From positions 1-22,220 of the forward strand of contig CAZOAT010000037.1 of NCBI GenBank assembly GCA_964577965.1: 22,220 nt of DNA. Direction: 5' to 3'. How positions within the stretch are numbered: position 1 is the stretch's first letter; each line of letters begins with the position of its first letter. The translations under genes and the position numbers were made by a program. Positions 1 through 7,263 of this stretch are shown one piece after another. The stretch comes from DASUUI01 sp964577965. Its GTDB lineage: Bacteria; Gemmatimonadota; Gemmatimonadetes; Gemmatimonadales; Gemmatimonadaceae. The notes under the pieces were generated by a model. The model was not told the DNA's origin, made no database searches, and was given only the letters and a program-made list of their open reading frames with translations.

Positions 1-215
1 CGCGCCGAGCCTTCCATCGACTCCTCGCGGCTTCCCGATGTGCCGCTTCCTGAATGCCGGTTGTTTCCGATATTCGAGCTGCTCCTGTCGGAGCCTGATC
101 CCGTGCTTCCGGAGCCTCCGCCCATGGGCTCAGGCTGCGACTCTGGACGGTCCTTCATCCCTTTCTCATTCTCCGGGCGGCCCGTGGAGCCGCTGTTGCG
201 ATTGCGACCAGTCAT
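1..215 (-). CDS. Partial Gly/Ser-rich hydrophilic protein (5' end only)
   Basis: A leftward reading frame starts with ATG at 215 and stays open to the left edge (71 codons plus two bases), so the C-terminal part is missing. A good Shine-Dalgarno (GGAGG) lies 8 bases before the ATG, which supports the start. The visible part is entirely hydrophilic and low in complexity. It opens with MTGRNRNSGSTGRPENEKG, followed by Ser/Gly/Asn/Arg-rich stretches with several GSGS-type runs. There is no signal peptide, membrane segment or recognisable domain. Such sequence usually forms a disordered N-terminal tail. The gene is divergent from the LD-carboxypeptidase operon, with about 130 bp between the starts. 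I do not recognise the family; a small stress-associated or disordered protein is a guess. Confidence 0.6.
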   Translation of the reverse strand, partial: MTGRNRNSGSTGRPENEKGMKDRPESQPEPMGGGSGSTGSGSDRSSSNIGNNRHSGSGTSGSREESMEGSA

Positions 216-345
216 TGCTGCATCCTCCGTCTGCGAGGTTGATTTCCCGTGCTCAGTGTTCAGACTGAAAGTCGCAACGCACGTGCCATCCACATTCACC
301 CGTCCAGAACGCGTTCTGTGACCCTATGCGTCTGAAAAGAAATTC

Positions 346-1260
346 GTGCCACTGAAGCCTCATCTGCGTCCTGAGTCTCTTACCGCCGGAGCGCGCATCG
401 CTCTCGTTGCGCCCGCTGGAGGGCTGCGCGGTGAAGAAGATCTCGCGCGGGCGATCGTCAATGTCCGCTCGCTAGGGTGGGAGCCGGTCGTCGGCAGGTA
501 CGCGCTGGAGCACGACGGCTATTTCGCCGGGAATGACTCACAGCGGCTCGCCGATCTCAACGCGGCACTGCGCGATCCGGCGACGGACGCGGTCTGGTGC
601 CTGCGTGGCGGCTACGGCACCGCGCGACTGCTGCCGGAGATCGACCTCGACGCACTGCGGCGTGCACCGAAGACCGTGATCGGATTCTCCGATGTCACCG
701 CACTCCATTCGGCAATCCAGCGTGAGTGCGGTATCGTCGCGTTCCACGGTCCGGTGGCACGGGCCGAGCTCAGTGAGTTTTCCCGCTCGTCGCTCGTCCG
801 CGCCGTGACCGCACAGGGAAATCCAGCCGGGCGCGCCGAGCAGGCCCGTACGATCCGCGGGGGCAGCGCGGAGGGCGTGCTCGCCGGCGGCAATCTGGCC
901 GTCCTCACCTCGCTCGTCGGAACGCCGTACGCGCCGGATCTCGACGGCGCGATCCTCATCCTCGAGGACATCGGCGAGCGCACCTATCGCCTCGACCGCA
1001 TGCTTCGGCAGCTGTACCAGGCCGGATTGCTGGAAGGGTGCCGTGCGATACTGTTCGGGGAGTGCATCGACTGCAGCGAGCAGACGGAGAGTGGGACGCG
1101 GTCGCTGGACACGGTGCTCGCGGAGATGGCGGAGCTGCTGGGCATTCCGTGCGTTGCCGGTGCGCCAATAGGTCACATTGCAGAGCAGTGGACGCTGCCG
1201 CTGGGTGCAGCGGCCAGACTCGACGCCGACAGCTGCGTGCTGGAGGTGCTTGATACCTGA
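346..1260 (+). CDS. LD-carboxypeptidase (peptidase family S66)
   Basis: 304 residues, the usual size for S66 serine peptidases, which trim the terminal D-alanine from tetrapeptide stems during murein recycling (LdcA) or cleave microcin C-type conjugates (MccF). The nucleophile motif GFSD places the catalytic serine at Ser115. Glu207 (in LEDIGERTYRLDRML) and His277 (in PIGH) are the matching Glu and His of the Ser-Glu-His triad. The C-terminal half reads as the second S66 domain. No signal peptide is visible, as expected for cytoplasmic LdcA. The start is GTG at 346; the ATG at 326 is in another frame and closes after nine codons, so GTG is the best choice although no strong Shine-Dalgarno precedes it. 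It is the first gene of a four-gene operon, with 15 bp before the rhodanese gene. LdcA and MccF activity cannot be told apart here. Confidence 0.9.
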   Translation: MPLKPHLRPESLTAGARIALVAPAGGLRGEEDLARAIVNVRSLGWEPVVGRYALEHDGYFAGNDSQRLADLNAALRDPATDAVWCLRGGYGTARLLPEIDLDALRRAPKTVIGFSDVTALHSAIQRECGIVAFHGPVARAELSEFSRSSLVRAVTAQGNPAGRAEQARTIRGGSAEGVLAGGNLAVLTSLVGTPYAPDLDGAILILEDIGERTYRLDRMLRQLYQAGLLEGCRAILFGECIDCSEQTESGTRSLDTVLAEMAELLGIPCVAGAPIGHIAEQWTLPLGAAARLDADSCVLEVLDT

Positions 1261-1275
1261 AGTGACGGAGAAAAC

Positions 1276-1638
1276 ATGCCACAGAAGACTGGCGCCGATC
1301 TGATCGCCGAGGCGAAGGAGCGCATCCGCGAGATCAGCCCCGAAGACGCCGTGAAACTGCGCGCCGCCGACCCCGACGTCGTGTTCCTGGACGTGCGCGA
1401 GCCGAACGAGTGGATGATGGCACACGTCAAGGGCGCGGTCTTCATCCCGAGGGGCCAGCTGGAAAGCCACGTCGAAGGTGCCATTCGCCGCGACAGCAAG
1501 GTCGTGGTGTACTGCGCGCGCGCCAATCGCTCGGCGCTCGCTGCGGACACGATGCAGCAGATGGGCTACAGCGACGTGTACTCCCTGGCGCGGGGCTTCG
1601 GTGGGTGGACGGACGCGGGCGGCGAGGTCGAGGCTTGA
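1276..1638 (+). CDS. Single-domain rhodanese-like sulfurtransferase
   Basis: 120 residues making one rhodanese domain. The CH2A-like stretch VVFLDVREPNEW is at 35-46 and the active-site loop CARANR starts with Cys80, which would carry the persulfide. The trailing LARGFGGWTDAGGEVE (104-119) is the typical C-terminal motif of GlpE/PspE-like single-domain proteins. About 20 residues precede the domain, without a signal peptide, so the protein is probably cytoplasmic. GGAG lies a few bases before the ATG. The stop codon overlaps the TTG start of the next gene. Its role is likely sulfur transfer or redox detoxification; the physiological acceptor cannot be read from the sequence. Confidence 0.9.
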   Translation: MPQKTGADLIAEAKERIREISPEDAVKLRAADPDVVFLDVREPNEWMMAHVKGAVFIPRGQLESHVEGAIRRDSKVVVYCARANRSALAADTMQQMGYSDVYSLARGFGGWTDAGGEVEA

Positions 1639-2540
1639 GCAGGCGTACGACTCAACCGGCGGAGGCGCCGCCGGTCGCGATCCATCCAGCAGCACCGCGC
1701 GTTCAAACGCAGCAGTTCGAGCTGACCAGTACGCCCGATCAACGGGAGTTCGTCATCCGGGGCGATGTCTACCTGGCGCCGGGCGCGACGACAGGCGTCG
1801 TGTTCTCTCACGGCTTCAAGGGATTCGGCCGCTGGGGGTTCTATCCGTATCTCGCGCCGTACGTCGCCGCCGCAGGGCTGAACGCGGTGACGTTCGATTA
1901 TTCAGGGAGCGGCATCGGCACGGACAGGGAGACGTACACCGAGCCGGACGCGTTCGCGCACAACACCTACACCCGGGAACTGGAGGACCTCGCTGCAGTC
2001 GCGGCGGAGGCACGGAGTCGCGGCTGGATCGGCGCGCGCTACGGGGTGTTCGGGCATTCGCGCGGCGGCGGCGACGCGATTCTGCACGCTGCCCGCTCGC
2101 CGGACGTGGCAGCGATCGTTACCTGGGCGGCGGTCTCGCACGTGCTGCGCTGGCTCCCCGCACAGGCTGAAGAGTGGCGCAGCCGCGGCTTCACCGAAAT
2201 CGTGAACGCCCGTACCGGCGACGTCATGCGCCTGAACGTGTCGCTGCTCGACGAATGCGAGCGGCTCAGCGACACTGAGCTGAACATCGAACGCGCAGCC
2301 GCGGGCATCACAGTTCCCTGGCTGCTCGTCCATGGTACCGCCGACGAGAGCGTTCCCGTCGAGGACGCGCACCGGCTGTACGCGGCTGCCGGCGGCGGCA
2401 GCGCGCCTCACGTGCAGCTCGCGATCCTCGAGGGCGCCAATCACGTCTTCGGGGGTGCGCACCCCCTTGGCGATCCGCCGGAAGTGCTGCGCAGACTGGT
2501 GGCGAGAACAGCGGACTTCTTCGCCACGCATCTTCGCTGA
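1635..2540 (+). CDS. Alpha/beta hydrolase, dienelactone hydrolase/acyl-peptidase-like
   Basis: 301 residues if it starts at the TTG that overlaps the rhodanese stop (TTGA). The frame is open further upstream, but that part is antiparallel noise inside the rhodanese gene. The oxyanion-hole strand VVFSHGFKGFG is at 55-65, the nucleophile elbow GHSRGGG puts Ser142 in GxSxG context, Asp237 (HGTADESVP) is the acid and His270 (GANHVFGG) the base. All catalytic residues are therefore present. The fold resembles serine hydrolases such as dienelactone hydrolases and cinnamoyl-ester-type esterases. There is no signal peptide. The substrate is unknown. Its position between a sulfurtransferase and a Nudix hydrolase suggests a general detoxification or metabolite-repair operon, which is inference. 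Confidence 0.85.
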   Translation: MSRRTTQPAEAPPVAIHPAAPRVQTQQFELTSTPDQREFVIRGDVYLAPGATTGVVFSHGFKGFGRWGFYPYLAPYVAAAGLNAVTFDYSGSGIGTDRETYTEPDAFAHNTYTRELEDLAAVAAEARSRGWIGARYGVFGHSRGGGDAILHAARSPDVAAIVTWAAVSHVLRWLPAQAEEWRSRGFTEIVNARTGDVMRLNVSLLDECERLSDTELNIERAAAGITVPWLLVHGTADESVPVEDAHRLYAAAGGGSAPHVQLAILEGANHVFGGAHPLGDPPEVLRRLVARTADFFATHLR

Positions 2541-2552
2541 GCGGAACCGTCG

Positions 2553-3158
2553 GTGTCGCTCGAGCGAACCCTCAACCAGCCGTACGTTCGACGGCTCGCC
2601 GATTCATTGCAGGAAAACGTGGGCACGCCAACATCCCCTGAGGGCATCGGCGCCTGGGCGGCGGTCGCGCTGATCTTCCGCGCCGTTAACGACTCGGCGG
2701 AGCTCCTGTTCATCAAGCGCGTGGAGCGCGAGAACGACAGCTGGAGCGGTCAGATCGCACTCCCCGGCGGACGCCACGATCCCGACGACGAGTCGCTGCT
2801 GAGCACGGCTGTCCGGGAAACATGGGAGGAGATCGGACTCCAGCTTGGCACCCTGGGTGAGACGCTCGGTGTGCTCAACGATGTCGCGCCGCGTACACCC
2901 GTGCTGCCACCGATCGCGGTGCGGCCATACGTCTTCGCGGTCCCGCCGCAGGTGGCCACCGTTGCGGGGGTCGAGGTCGCTGAGATCTTCTGGGTCCCGC
3001 TGGATCATCTGCGCGACCAGAGCCGATGGGCGGACACTCAGGTCGATGCCGGCGGTGTTTCGCTGACGGTCCCGGCGATCACGTACGGTGAGCACACGAT
3101 CTGGGGAATGACGCACAGGATTGTCCTGCAGGTTCTGGAGAGGCTCGGCGACGAGTGA
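2553..3158 (+). CDS. Nudix hydrolase, coenzyme A pyrophosphatase-like (NudL/NUDT8 type)
   Basis: 201 residues. The Nudix box covers about residues 72-96: GGRHDPDDE, then RETWEEIGL with Glu89, Glu92 and Glu93 as metal ligands. The spacing between the first glycine and Glu80 is one residue longer than the textbook box. Upstream, LLFIKRVERENDSWSGQIAL is the counterpart of the extra motif (LLTxRS...GxxxFPGG) that marks the CoA pyrophosphatase subgroup, so CoA or acyl-CoA cleavage to 3',5'-ADP and phosphopantetheine is the best guess. The start is GTG, 12 bp after the hydrolase stop. It is the last gene of the operon. Confidence 0.85.
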   Translation: MSLERTLNQPYVRRLADSLQENVGTPTSPEGIGAWAAVALIFRAVNDSAELLFIKRVERENDSWSGQIALPGGRHDPDDESLLSTAVRETWEEIGLQLGTLGETLGVLNDVAPRTPVLPPIAVRPYVFAVPPQVATVAGVEVAEIFWVPLDHLRDQSRWADTQVDAGGVSLTVPAITYGEHTIWGMTHRIVLQVLERLGDE

Positions 3159-3218
3159 CCGGGATGAAGCGGTGAGCGAGTGAGGGCGGATTCTTTCAGC
3201 TGCGCCGGGCACTCGCGG

Positions 3219-3243
3219 CCCTGGCTGGCCGCCAGCCCCAGGG
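3219..3243. other. GC-rich hairpin between the Nudix operon and mntH
   Basis: CCCTGGCTGG pairs with CCAG-CC-CCAGGG around a CCG loop, giving ten base pairs with a two-base bulge. It sits about 60 bp after the Nudix stop and directly before the mntH -35 element. There is no T-run, so it is not a textbook intrinsic terminator, but it could insulate the two operons. Nothing else is visible in this 121-bp gap apart from the mntH promoter. Confidence 0.35.
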
Positions 3244-3244
3244 G

Positions 3245-3273
3245 TTGCACAAGTTTAGGGCATCCTAAATATT
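3245..3273 (+). promoter_or_regulatory. mntH promoter with MntR-type operator (3254-3269)
   Basis: TTTAGG-GCAT-CCTAAA (3254-3269) is a perfect 6-4-6 palindrome, the shape expected of a DtxR/MntR-family operator. A -35-like TTGCAC (3245-3250) and -10-like AATATT (3268-3273) are separated by 17 bp, and the palindrome fills the spacer and touches the -10. The mntH ATG follows the -10 by only six bases, with no Shine-Dalgarno between, so the transcript may be leaderless. MntR is encoded two genes downstream, so Mn-dependent self-repression is the expected logic. The palindrome is seen directly; the regulator assignment is inference from context. Confidence 0.75.
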
Positions 3274-3279
3274 AGCTGC

Positions 3280-4707
3280 ATGTCTCCTGAAGAAGCGGCT
3301 GAAAAAGAGAAGGACGAGCTACCGGCTCCGGAGCCCCCGCCCACTCCTGTTCCCTCGGCCGAGCCGCTCCCGGCGGAGTTCGCACCAGCGGCGGGGTGGC
3401 GGCGCGCGCGGCTCACGCCGTCGCTCGCGGAGGTCTACCGCTCCATCCCGGTAACCGGGGCCACCTGGTGGCGGAAGATCCTCGCATTCGCGGGCCCTGG
3501 CTACCTCGTAGCGGTTGGATACATCGACCCGGGGAACTGGGCCACGGACCTCGCGGGTGGGTCGCGGTTCGGATACACGCTGCTCAGTGTGATTCTCCTT
3601 GCCAACGTGATGGCAGTCCTGCTGCAGGGACTCTCGTCCAAGCTGGGGATCGTTACGGGGCGCGATCTCGCTCAGGCGTGCCGCGACCACTATTCGACTC
3701 CGGTAGCCTTTGCCCTCTGGGCGCTGTGCGAACTGGCCATCGCTGCCTGCGACCTCGCGGAGGTGATCGGCTCGGCGATCGCGCTGAACCTTCTCTTCGG
3801 GATCCCGCTGCCGTGGGGAATCGCCATCACTGCGCTCGACGTGCTCCTCATTCTGTATCTGCAGAACAAGGGATTTCGCTGGGTGGAAGCGTTGATCATC
3901 GCACTCCTGCTGACGATTGGAGCCTCATTCGCGTTCGAGCTCATGCTGTCACGGCCGGACATCGGAGGTGTGGCGCGCGGCTTCATCCCGACGCCGCAGG
4001 TCATCACCAACCCTGAGATGCTGTACATCGCGATGGGCATTCTCGGTGCGACGGTGATGCCGCACAACCTGTATCTGCACTCCTCCATCGTGCAGACGCG
4101 GAAGTACGAGGCTACTGCGACTGGCAAGCGGGAGGCGGTCCGCTACGCGTTCATCGATTCAACGATCGCGCTGTCGTTCGCGCTGTTCATCAACGCCGCC
4201 ATTCTCATCGTGGCGGCGGCGACGTTCCACACGACCGGCCACAGTGAAGTGGCCGAGATCCAGGACGCGTATCAGCTGCTCACTCCGCTGCTTGGCGCGG
4301 GCGCCAGCACGGTCTTCGCGCTCGCGCTGCTGGCTTCCGGTCAGAGCTCGACGCTGACGGGCACGCTCGCGGGCCAGATCGTGATGGAGGGCTTCCTCAA
4401 CCTCCGCATTCGTCCCTGGCTGCGGCGCCTGATCACCCGTATGATCGCGATCATACCCGCAGCGACAGTCGCGATTATTTACGGCGAGAGCGGCACGGCG
4501 AGACTGCTCGTCTTCAGCCAGGTGATTCTCAGCATGCAGCTGTCGTTCGCGGTGTTCCCGCTCGTGCAGTTCACCTCCGATCGCGTGAAAATGGGCGAGT
4601 TCGTGAATCCGGCGTGGCTTCGGATTGCCGCGTGGTCGGTTGCTGCGACCATCGCGACTCTCAATATTTGGCTGCTCCTGCAGATATTCGGGGAGGTCGC
4701 AGCGTGA
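3280..4707 (+). CDS. mntH: NRAMP-family Mn2+/Fe2+ transporter
   Basis: 475 residues with about eleven hydrophobic segments, an inner-membrane proton-coupled divalent metal importer. The signature DPGN of helix 1 is at 83-86 and MPH of helix 6 (VMPHNLYLHSSIVQTR) at 260-262; these supply the Asp, Asn and Met metal ligands of the family. The N-terminus is odd: about 60 residues precede the first helix, rich in Pro, Ala and Glu, where most bacterial MntH proteins have a short tail. The ATG at 3280 is used because it follows the promoter directly; the first conserved residues occur only from about 62 on. A UspA gene (19 bp gap) and mntR follow in the same direction, and the palindromic operator upstream indicates control by manganese. 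Confidence 0.95.
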   Translation: MSPEEAAEKEKDELPAPEPPPTPVPSAEPLPAEFAPAAGWRRARLTPSLAEVYRSIPVTGATWWRKILAFAGPGYLVAVGYIDPGNWATDLAGGSRFGYTLLSVILLANVMAVLLQGLSSKLGIVTGRDLAQACRDHYSTPVAFALWALCELAIAACDLAEVIGSAIALNLLFGIPLPWGIAITALDVLLILYLQNKGFRWVEALIIALLLTIGASFAFELMLSRPDIGGVARGFIPTPQVITNPEMLYIAMGILGATVMPHNLYLHSSIVQTRKYEATATGKREAVRYAFIDSTIALSFALFINAAILIVAAATFHTTGHSEVAEIQDAYQLLTPLLGAGASTVFALALLASGQSSTLTGTLAGQIVMEGFLNLRIRPWLRRLITRMIAIIPAATVAIIYGESGTARLLVFSQVILSMQLSFAVFPLVQFTSDRVKMGEFVNPAWLRIAAWSVAATIATLNIWLLLQIFGEVAA

Positions 4708-4726
4708 GAGCAGCTGCTGATCGCTG

Positions 4727-5161
4727 ATGTACAACAGGATTCTCGTCCCTCTGGAAAATTCGTCATACGACGACGCCATCATCGCACACGTCCGCGAGCT
4801 GGCGCGGTTCTGCGGCGCCTCTGTCGTGCTCATTCATGTGGCCGACGGCTGGGTGGCGCGAAACATGAAGCAGCTGGATCTGCGGGAGTCGGAGGAGATG
4901 CGCGACGACCTGGAGTACATCGAGCGCGTGGCCGCCGGGCTTGCCGCCGACGGACTCACCGCCGAGGCGATACTTGCCGGCGGAGATCCCGGCAACGAGA
5001 TACTTGCAGCGGCGGAGCGTGAAGGATGCGATCTCATAGCGATGTCGACGCACGGCCATCGTTTTCTGAACGATCTCGTGCGCGGGAGCGTGGCAAACGC
5101 GGTACGTCACGCGACGACCATCCCGGTGCTGCTGCTGCGCGGCGCGCCGCCCGACAAATGA
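4727..5161 (+). CDS. Universal stress protein (UspA family)
   Basis: 144 residues, one Usp domain. ILVPLENSSYDDAII (5-19) is the first strand and helix. The nucleotide-binding loop reads S-T-H-G-x9-G-S at 107-121, matching G-x2-G-x9-G-S/T except that the first Gly is Ser, a common variant, so an ATP-binding type is likely. The C-terminal strand is IPVLLLRG. It is cytoplasmic. The gene lies between mntH and mntR, overlapping mntR by four bases (ATGA), so it should be co-regulated with manganese supply. A link between Mn homeostasis and oxidative or stationary-phase stress is plausible but inferred. Confidence 0.9.
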   Translation: MYNRILVPLENSSYDDAIIAHVRELARFCGASVVLIHVADGWVARNMKQLDLRESEEMRDDLEYIERVAAGLAADGLTAEAILAGGDPGNEILAAAEREGCDLIAMSTHGHRFLNDLVRGSVANAVRHATTIPVLLLRGAPPDK

Positions 5162-5874
5162 TGCCCGCGCGAGCTCCGGGCCCCGGGGGTGACGATAGTA
5201 GCATCACCGGCCCCATCGAGGATTATCTCAAGGCGATCTACGACATCGAGTTGCAGGGAGGGTCCGCATCGACGAATGATATCGCGGCGCGGTTGTCGTT
5301 CGCCCCCGGCTCAGTCACCGGCATGATGCGAAGGCTCGCCGATCTGGGGCTGCTGACTTACGAGCGGTATCACGGCGTGCGTCTCACGGCCGCGGGCCGT
5401 TCTGCAGCGCTGCGTACACTGCGCCGTCACCGCGTGATCGAGTCGTATCTCGTTCACGCGCTGGGCTACGACTGGGACGGCGTGCACGAGGAGGCGGAGC
5501 GGCTGGAGCACGCCGCCTCCGACGCGCTCATCGACAGAATGGCCGCGGCGATAGGGGAGCCGGCCGTGGACCCGCACGGAGCTCCGATTCCAACCCGCGA
5601 TGGTGCGGTAGATGAAACGCAGTACTGCACGCTCGCTGATCTCGGACCCGGGCACCGGGTGCGTGTCGTGCGCGTGACTGACGATGAGCCTGAGGTGCTG
5701 CGCTACTTCGCGGAGCTCGGCATACGACCGGGGGCCTCACTCGCGGTCCTCGCCCGCGAGTACGACGGGCCGATCACGATCGCGATCGGGGGGGAGCGCC
5801 TGTCGCTGGGCACAGGGCTCGCGGGCCGCGTGATGGTGGATCTGGTTTCAGACGTTACGGCGCCGGCTCACTAG
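5158..5874 (+). CDS. mntR: Manganese-responsive DtxR-family repressor
   Basis: 238 residues. I take the ATG at 5158, which overlaps the usp stop as ATGA; a second ATG follows at once. Residues 18-80 form the winged helix (IEDYLKAIYDIE, then SVTGMMRRLADLGLLTYERYHGVRLT). Residues 85-130 form the dimer and metal domain, and about 155-230 an SH3/FeoA-like C-terminal domain. The likely primary ligands are Asp22, His91, Glu95, Glu114, Glu117 and His118. Asp and Glu stand where iron-type DtxR has Met10 and Cys102, which marks the Mn-sensing MntR type. A C-terminal SH3-like domain is present, unlike in Bacillus MntR. It probably represses its own operon through the palindrome before mntH. Its TAG stop shares the CTAG palindrome with the convergent gene. 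Confidence 0.92.
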   Translation: MMPARAPGPGGDDSSITGPIEDYLKAIYDIELQGGSASTNDIAARLSFAPGSVTGMMRRLADLGLLTYERYHGVRLTAAGRSAALRTLRRHRVIESYLVHALGYDWDGVHEEAERLEHAASDALIDRMAAAIGEPAVDPHGAPIPTRDGAVDETQYCTLADLGPGHRVRVVRVTDDEPEVLRYFAELGIRPGASLAVLAREYDGPITIAIGGERLSLGTGLAGRVMVDLVSDVTAPAH

Positions 5875-6350
5875 GCGGCGTTCCACGCATCGCCGGGGTC
5901 GGCGAGGCGCGATCTCCACGCCACCTGCTCCAGCGACGAGGCACGCCTGAACGCGGTACGGGCGAACCCGCACACGCTCCGCCAGTCGCCGTGCGCGCCA
6001 AGTGCCCAGCTGCGCTCCAGCTCCGGCGCCACCTCGTCCCACGCCAGGCCCAGATAATCCGGATCCATTCCTGCGAGGTGGCCGAGCACGTAGGCGGGTC
6101 GCACGTCATCGTACTCGATGTCGCGTGAACCGGCACAGGCGTGATCGAAGTGGGCCTGGTAATAGGTGTCGTCCTGCACCGAGAAGAGCGCCAGCACGTC
6201 GGAGACGCTGCGCTGCAGCCACCATCCTCCGGCGGACTCCCTCATGGCGCCAACGAGCGCGGGTGGGGACGTGATGGGCAGGCGCGGCGCTCCGCCGGCG
6301 CCCGAAGAGGCGCGTGATGCCGGTTGACCTTTGCTTGGGCCCATTCTCAC
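5871..6350 (-). CDS. Conserved-type hypothetical protein, unknown function
   Basis: 159 residues from a GTG at 6350 (an ATG two codons in, at 6344, is an alternative, and a start at the internal ATG 6245 would give about 124 residues). The first 35 residues are low-complexity Ala/Gly/Ser/Pro. The conserved-looking core (about 58-140) reads DDTYYQAHFDHACAG, RPAYVLGHLAGMDPDY, WDEVAPELERSW and DWRSVCGFARTAFRR. This pattern (HF..., PAY..G..., W..V.P.L...W, then a second W...) recalls small soluble proteins often annotated as hypothetical and found near general-stress genes; that resemblance is from memory and not verified. There are no membrane segments. It is convergent with mntR, sharing the CTAG stop, and divergent from the DUF72 gene. 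Confidence 0.6.
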   Translation of the reverse strand: MRMGPSKGQPASRASSGAGGAPRLPITSPPALVGAMRESAGGWWLQRSVSDVLALFSVQDDTYYQAHFDHACAGSRDIEYDDVRPAYVLGHLAGMDPDYLGLAWDEVAPELERSWALGAHGDWRSVCGFARTAFRRASSLEQVAWRSRLADPGDAWNAA

Positions 6351-6450
6351 TCTGCGTGGATGCGTCTGGTGGATCGCAGAGCGATTACGCGCAATTCAGG
6401 GACCACTGCGGCCGCTTGACAGCGACGCGGCGCGCACGCCCGTTTCAACG

Positions 6451-7263
6451 ATGGCGGCGTCCGTGAGGATCGGCACACAGGGGTGGAACTACCAGGACTG
6501 GGTCGGATCGTTCTATCCGCCTGGAACGAGGCCGGCCGATTTTCTGTCGATATACGCGCGGGCCTTCGATACCGTGGAGGTGGATTCCACCTTTTATGCG
6601 GTTCCCGCGAGCTCGACCATAAAGAGCTGGGCCGCACGCACGCCGCCGGGGTTTCTCTTTTCCCTCAAGCTTCCCCAGGAGGTCACCCACGAGAATCGTC
6701 TGCGCGATGAAGCCGGCACTACCGAGCTCTTCTTTCAGCGAGTGCGTGAACTGGGAGACAAGCTCGGTCCCACCCTGGTACAGTTGCCGCCTTCGTTCGA
6801 GGCGTCAGAACTGCCGGCTCTCGTCACTTTTCTCCAGCGGCTTCCAGGGGGAATGCAGGTCGCCATAGAGTTCCGTCACCGCAGCTGGATGCATGCGGGC
6901 GTGTATGCGCTCCTGCGGGAGCACAACGTTGCTCTCGCGCTGGTGGAAGGCCGCTGGCTCCAGCGCCGCGCGATGCTGACGCTCGCGGGCCAGCCGACTG
7001 CTGACTTCAGCTACATCCGGTGGATAGGCCCGGACCGTGACCTCGTCGATTTCTCACGGGTGCAGGTGGATCGCACGCGCGAGCTGGAAACCTGGCGCGG
7101 GGCCATGGACTCACTCGCCGCAAAGGTGGACACCATCGTCGGCTACGTGAACAATCACTACTCCGGCCACTCTCCTGCCACGGTGCGACAGCTACAGCGG
7201 ATGCTCGGAGCACCGGTCATCGAGCCGGACATGCTGGGCGAGCAGCTGCAGCTGTTCCGGTGA
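6451..7263 (+). CDS. DUF72 (YecE-like) family protein
   Basis: 270 residues from ATG 6451; a GTG four codons later (6463) is an alternative. The frame extends upstream, but the family begins with (M)RIGTQGWNY, seen here at 5-14, so the longer form is unlikely. Family hallmarks are GWNYQDWVGSFYPPGT, FDTVEVDSTFYAVP, FLFSLKLPQEVTHENRL, LVQLPPSF, IEFRHRSWM and YVNNHYSGHSPATVRQL. The fold is a TIM barrel; no biochemical function is firmly established. The stop overlaps the GTG start of the SURF1 gene (GTGA), so the two are translationally coupled. No clear Shine-Dalgarno is visible at the start. Confidence 0.9.
   Translation: MAASVRIGTQGWNYQDWVGSFYPPGTRPADFLSIYARAFDTVEVDSTFYAVPASSTIKSWAARTPPGFLFSLKLPQEVTHENRLRDEAGTTELFFQRVRELGDKLGPTLVQLPPSFEASELPALVTFLQRLPGGMQVAIEFRHRSWMHAGVYALLREHNVALALVEGRWLQRRAMLTLAGQPTADFSYIRWIGPDRDLVDFSRVQVDRTRELETWRGAMDSLAAKVDTIVGYVNNHYSGHSPATVRQLQRMLGAPVIEPDMLGEQLQLFR

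Noticed and set aside
40..321. Rightward frames at the left edge
   Set aside because: They oppose the leftward Gly/Ser-rich gene, which has a good Shine-Dalgarno; the rightward translations show no domain.
538..1695. Long leftward open frame (385 codons) opposite the LD-carboxypeptidase and rhodanese genes
   Set aside because: Antisense shadow of two well-identified genes; its translation is Arg/His/Ala-rich with no domain, as is usual in GC-rich DNA.
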